The notes below the pieces were generated by a model, which worked only from the letters and a program-made list of their open reading frames with translations, was not told the origin of the DNA and searched no databases. Made by a program: the position numbers and the translations under genes. This document shows, in pieces, positions 61,622-64,000 of a DNA stretch of 64,000 bases. The stretch is from Augochlora pura. Its lineage: Eukaryota; Arthropoda; Insecta; Hymenoptera; Halictidae. Position 1 is the stretch's first letter, and each line of letters starts with the position of its first letter. The stretch is from assembly GCF_028453695.1 (NCBI RefSeq), contig NC_135782.1, positions 16,796,190 to 16,860,189 on the forward strand. Reading direction: 5' to 3'.

Positions 61622-61930
61622 TAAAATGAGTCCAAATACGATAGGAATCGGGCCATAAATAGCATTCAGCTCTATACTGTTCTGGTGCTCAAATTTTATC
61701 GAACACTACGAATTGTGTTTTCTGTATATTTTCGTATTGTGAACGAGATAATTGATGAAAAGAAAATTCGTTTGGAGGTTGTACATTCTGCGATACAACC
61801 CTGCGACAATTTTTCGAACGACCAAAAACAAGTATCATAAAATAAAAGTATTCGAGTCAATTGGTTCACCCGTTAGATTAAGAATAGCTTAAACTAATCC
61901 GATTTGCGTCGTGTTTGGACTCATTTCAAT
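61622..61930. mobile_element. Fold-back/MITE-like element family F3
   Basis: The left terminus AAATGAGTCCAAATACGATA then GGAATCGG is inverted at the right terminus (CCGATTTGCGTCGTGTTTGG, then ACTCATTT), giving imperfect terminal inverted repeats of about 29 bases and an element of about 309 bp. The internal sequence is AT-rich with no transposase frame. A related end lies at 48884. Confidence 0.75.
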
Positions 61931-61997
61931 CAGCAGAATCAGGGCTATCTATTGATGCTACTCACGATCCTATAGATCTCAAATGAAATTTCACACC

Positions 61998-62020
61998 TAA
62001 CCTAATTTGAATTTAGGTTA
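61998..62020. repeat. Inverted TTAGGTTA / TAACCTAA pair
   Basis: TAACCTAA (61998-62005) and TTAGGTTA (62013-62020) flank a 7-base loop, a second example of the telomere-like inverted motif at 724. Confidence 0.6.
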
Positions 62021-62029
62021 CCAATGCAA

Positions 62030-63010
62030 ATATCACGGTGCTTTGCTGTACAAAAAAAAACTGTTACACCAGCGAAGCGAGCACAGTTTCACAGAGTATC
62101 GTGACAAATCGTTTCGTTATCGGAAAGAATCCCCGGCCCGGCAAGTACCGGCGTCAGCGGCGCGGTTTACAAGGGAGCAGAACTTGCCGGCGGTAGAAGG
62201 CGCCGAATCCGGTCCGCCGCTTTGTTCCCGTTTAATAAATATACGGACGCGTCTGGTTTATTCACGTGACGTCAAGCCAGAACGTTCCCACGCGAAGCGT
62301 GAACGGGCGAGAGCAATCAATCCGGGGCATTTTCATCTCCGAAAGTTTTACGTGCAGGCATGCCTCGGGGATCAATTCCGGTGCCGTGTGTACCGATAAT
62401 CTGTGTCTGTCGTGCGGCCGCACAGCCTGTGCGCGCCGCCCTCGAAAAGAAAGGGACGAGGAGGGGTGTAGAAGGGATGGCGGTGGTGGCCCGCGCGGGT
62501 GGCACCCTCCGCAGGCCGCGTTCTACAACAATACCGAGGGAGGGAGGGGGGCCGATGGTATTCCTATGCACCTATCGGTGGTCGACCTCGAAACATGTAT
62601 ATCGATCCGGAGTTATGCGTCCGGCATGCCGAGGCTCCTCGGCCACTCACAATTCGGAACAATCGCACTTGATTGGAGAGAGCATTGGGCCAGATGCTGG
62701 ATCGTTCGTTTCATTTGACCCTGGCCCTTAATCGCGTCCACCGAAAATTAATTACCGCCCATGAGATTTTCGCTGTTTAACAGCCTACTCTCTTCGTGTC
62801 GAGCCTCTCCCGCCTTTCATGGTTCGACAGATTTTATTCGACCGATTCGATTACGACGGAACCGATATTACACCCTCGACAAGCAATGCGAATTTGATTA
62901 TGCTATGACCCCCGCTGCGCGCCAGCTACGCTGGCGAAACGTGATAGGGGAACAGAGCAGTCGACGTTGTACTCTCTGTGGCGATACTGACATTATATTC
63001 ATATTATATT
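62030..63010. other. CpG-rich intron without recognised gene
   Basis: Overlapping open frames at 62007-62399, 62266-62718 and 62360-62731 reflect GC content. No domain was recognised. Confidence 0.4.
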
Positions 63011-63065
63011 AGTGGTATCAATTTTAATGATTGAGAGTTTTAATGCAGAAGAGTTGACATGGTTG

Positions 63066-63190
63066 TTTTGATATTTTTATATGATATTTCTTTGATTTTT
63101 TTATGATATTTCTTTGATATTTTTATGATATTTCTTTGATATTTTTATGATATTTCTTTGATATTTTTATGATATTTCTTAGACATTTTT
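63066..63190. repeat. 22-bp tandem repeat, nearly perfect, about five and a half copies
   Basis: The unit TTTGATATTTTTATGATATT plus TC repeats with one or two substitutions; it is the most homogeneous array in the window and probably recent. Confidence 0.93.
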
Positions 63191-63531
63191 ATTACTTAAA
63201 AAATGTATTTAATATAACGTGGCCAATCAAACGATGTTGAGAAAAGAAAAAGATGCGACCATAAGGAGAGCGAAAGGGGTGATAAAAAGGGTTGGCTCGT
63301 GGACGCGACAGACCTCGATAACAGGTTAACGCAATGCGCGGATGGAGGAACGCTTTTCCCTCTTATAGGCGGCCTCGCCGAAACACTGGCGATATGAAAT
63401 CGCCGGAGGGGGATATTGCGAAATAAAAAGGGTTAAATTAAAAATTCTCGGTCGAGCAAGACCCCCGTCCTTTTGCCCGGCGTCTCGAGAATATTCCTGC
63501 GGAATTTCAACGCGAAAGAAACTAGGAAGAC

Positions 63532-63565
63532 GAAGAGAGAGAGAGAAAGAGAGAGAGAGGGCCTT

Positions 63566-63600
<35 letters not shown>
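63532..63600. repeat. GA run followed by CT run: long self-complementary hairpin upstream of exon B
   Basis: A GA-rich tract with an AAAG interruption (63532-63560) is followed after three bases by a CT-rich tract with the matching CTTT interruption (63564-63600). The two can pair over about 28 bases. It ends about 190 bases before exon B. Confidence 0.85.
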
Positions 63601-63603
<3 letters not shown>

Positions 63604-63789
63604 TTCTCGTTACGCGGTCGCCTCTAGCCGTAGGTCCCGACTTTTATAGCGAGCCCGAACACAAAAGACGTCTCTTTGTGCTTACCCCCTCCCCCTGCCT
63701 GTAAAGCCACCCTTATCGATATTTCTCCGATAACAAAAATGAACGGCACCGACTTGAACTTCACCGTCCCCCACCGCTTTCTGTTCCAG

Positions 63790-63984
63790 AACGACACGAT
63801 GCAAGTGGTTTGGCAATATCACAAGGAGGAGCCGGCGTCCGCCGCCGGTGTACTGCCGGCGAACGGCGCTGTGCGCGGCTCGAGGCCGCTTTATCTGGTG
63901 CAGAGGGACTCGCAGCCGAAGCTAAGCCCGCGCAGCCAAGAAGCCGAGCAGTCGCTTCAAACGTGGGACATATTGAACAAGCAG
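63790..63984 (+). CDS. olf413: Internal exon B of the same MOXD1-like monooxygenase; C-terminal part of DOMON domain
   Basis: This is a 195-bp exon of 65 codons, phase 0 at both ends, with acceptor TTTCTGTTCCAG and donor CAG|GTACGT. The peptide begins NDTMQVVWQYHKEEP, runs through a Gly/Ala/Pro-rich loop, then reads RPLYLVQRD and ends TWDILNKQ. Joined to exon A it gives FKIT|NDTMQVVWQYH, which fits the uninterrupted MOXD1/DBH pattern (ITDSTVRVIW in the human protein, from memory). LYLVQRD fits the LxLLNPE strand and TWDILNKQ the YFDLVNQ segment that precedes the first copper-binding domain. N1-D-T is an N-glycosylation sequon if the residue before it is not relevant. The loop around residues 15-33 looks insect-specific and low in complexity. 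Third positions are G or C in 50 of 65 codons. The next exon should begin near the conserved TTYWC motif and lies outside the window. The frame is also open upstream to an ATG at 63739. Confidence 0.9.
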
Positions 63985-64000
63985 GTACGTGTCGAAGATC
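63985..64000 (+). other. Start of the next intron
   Basis: A GTACGT donor directly follows the CAG at the end of exon B. Only 16 bases are inside the window. Confidence 0.85.

Larger units (their letters stand above)
22848..63789 (+). other. 40,942-bp phase-0 intron of the MOXD1-like gene
   Basis: The intron is bounded by GTAGGT at 22848 and TTCCAG at 63789, and splits the DOMON domain after FKIT. It contains no reading frame that I recognise as a nested gene on either strand. Its contents are fold-back transposon-like elements, degenerate tandem arrays, GA/CT microsatellites, one tRNA-like sequence, and CpG-rich stretches with no visible feature. Open frames in the CpG-rich stretches exist on both strands at once, as expected when TAA/TAG/TGA are rare by composition. 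The length assumes there is no small cassette exon inside; transcript data would settle that. Confidence 0.85.

Noticed and set aside
1..64000. Retrotransposon or viral coding remnants
   Set aside because: I looked for reverse transcriptase (YxDD), integrase, protease and capsid-like stretches in the longer frames and saw none. A similarity search could reveal decayed pieces that I cannot see.

Overview
The window is nuclear DNA of an arthropod, most likely a hymenopteran and plausibly an ant. This is inferred from strong swings between CpG-rich and AT-rich blocks, very many GA/CT microsatellites and poly-G/C runs, scattered TTAGG-like words, and the identity of the one gene present. No bacterial, phage or viral genes were seen.

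The only protein-coding sequence I can support is two exons of one plus-strand gene, a MOXD1-like (dopamine beta-hydroxylase family) copper monooxygenase, probably the insect olf413 / 'MOXD1 homolog 2' orthologue. Exon A (22698-22847, 50 codons) and exon B (63790-63984, 65 codons) are both phase 0 with consensus splice sites. Together they encode the C-terminal part of the DOMON domain. They are separated by a 40,942-bp intron. The preceding exon, with the N-terminal half of the DOMON domain, was not found in 1-22697, and the copper-binding catalytic exons lie beyond 64000. Almost the whole window is therefore intronic.

The introns are built largely of repeats. (1) A dispersed family of fold-back elements of about 200-320 bp occurs ten or eleven times (near 11.4, 16.6, 19.6, 23.5, 26.7, 27.8, 41.2, 43.3, 44.7, 53.2 and 55.6 kb). 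Long imperfect inverted arms flank a loop that repeatedly holds CCAAT, GC/CACCC and sometimes AP-1-like words. (2) A second fold-back element sits at 24.7-25.1 kb with a third diverged arm beside it, and a third family is at 61.6-61.9 kb with a relic at 48.9 kb. (3) A tRNA-Ser-like sequence with A and B boxes and an oligo-T terminator lies on the minus strand at 48.1 kb. (4) Many degenerate tandem arrays are present (2.2, 3.4, 5.9, 7.8, 9.5, 13.9, 15.1, 31.7, 33.0, 36.3, 39.8, 45.9, 47.5, 59.1, 59.9 and 63.1 kb).

Region by region: 1-22.7 kb is the preceding intron (or 5' flank), with arrays at 2-10 and 13-16 kb and fold-back copies at 11.4, 16.6 and 19.6 kb. Exon A is at 22.7 kb. 23-31 kb is mixed GC-rich sequence with fold-back elements. 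31-37 kb is tandem-array rich. 37-46 kb carries microsatellites and three fold-back copies. 45.9-50 kb has a satellite with a period of about 160-190 bp, the tRNA-like sequence and AT-rich arrays. 50-63 kb is mostly featureless CpG-rich sequence with two fold-back copies. Exon B follows a GA/CT hairpin at 63.5 kb. There is one 100-N assembly gap (7323-7422).
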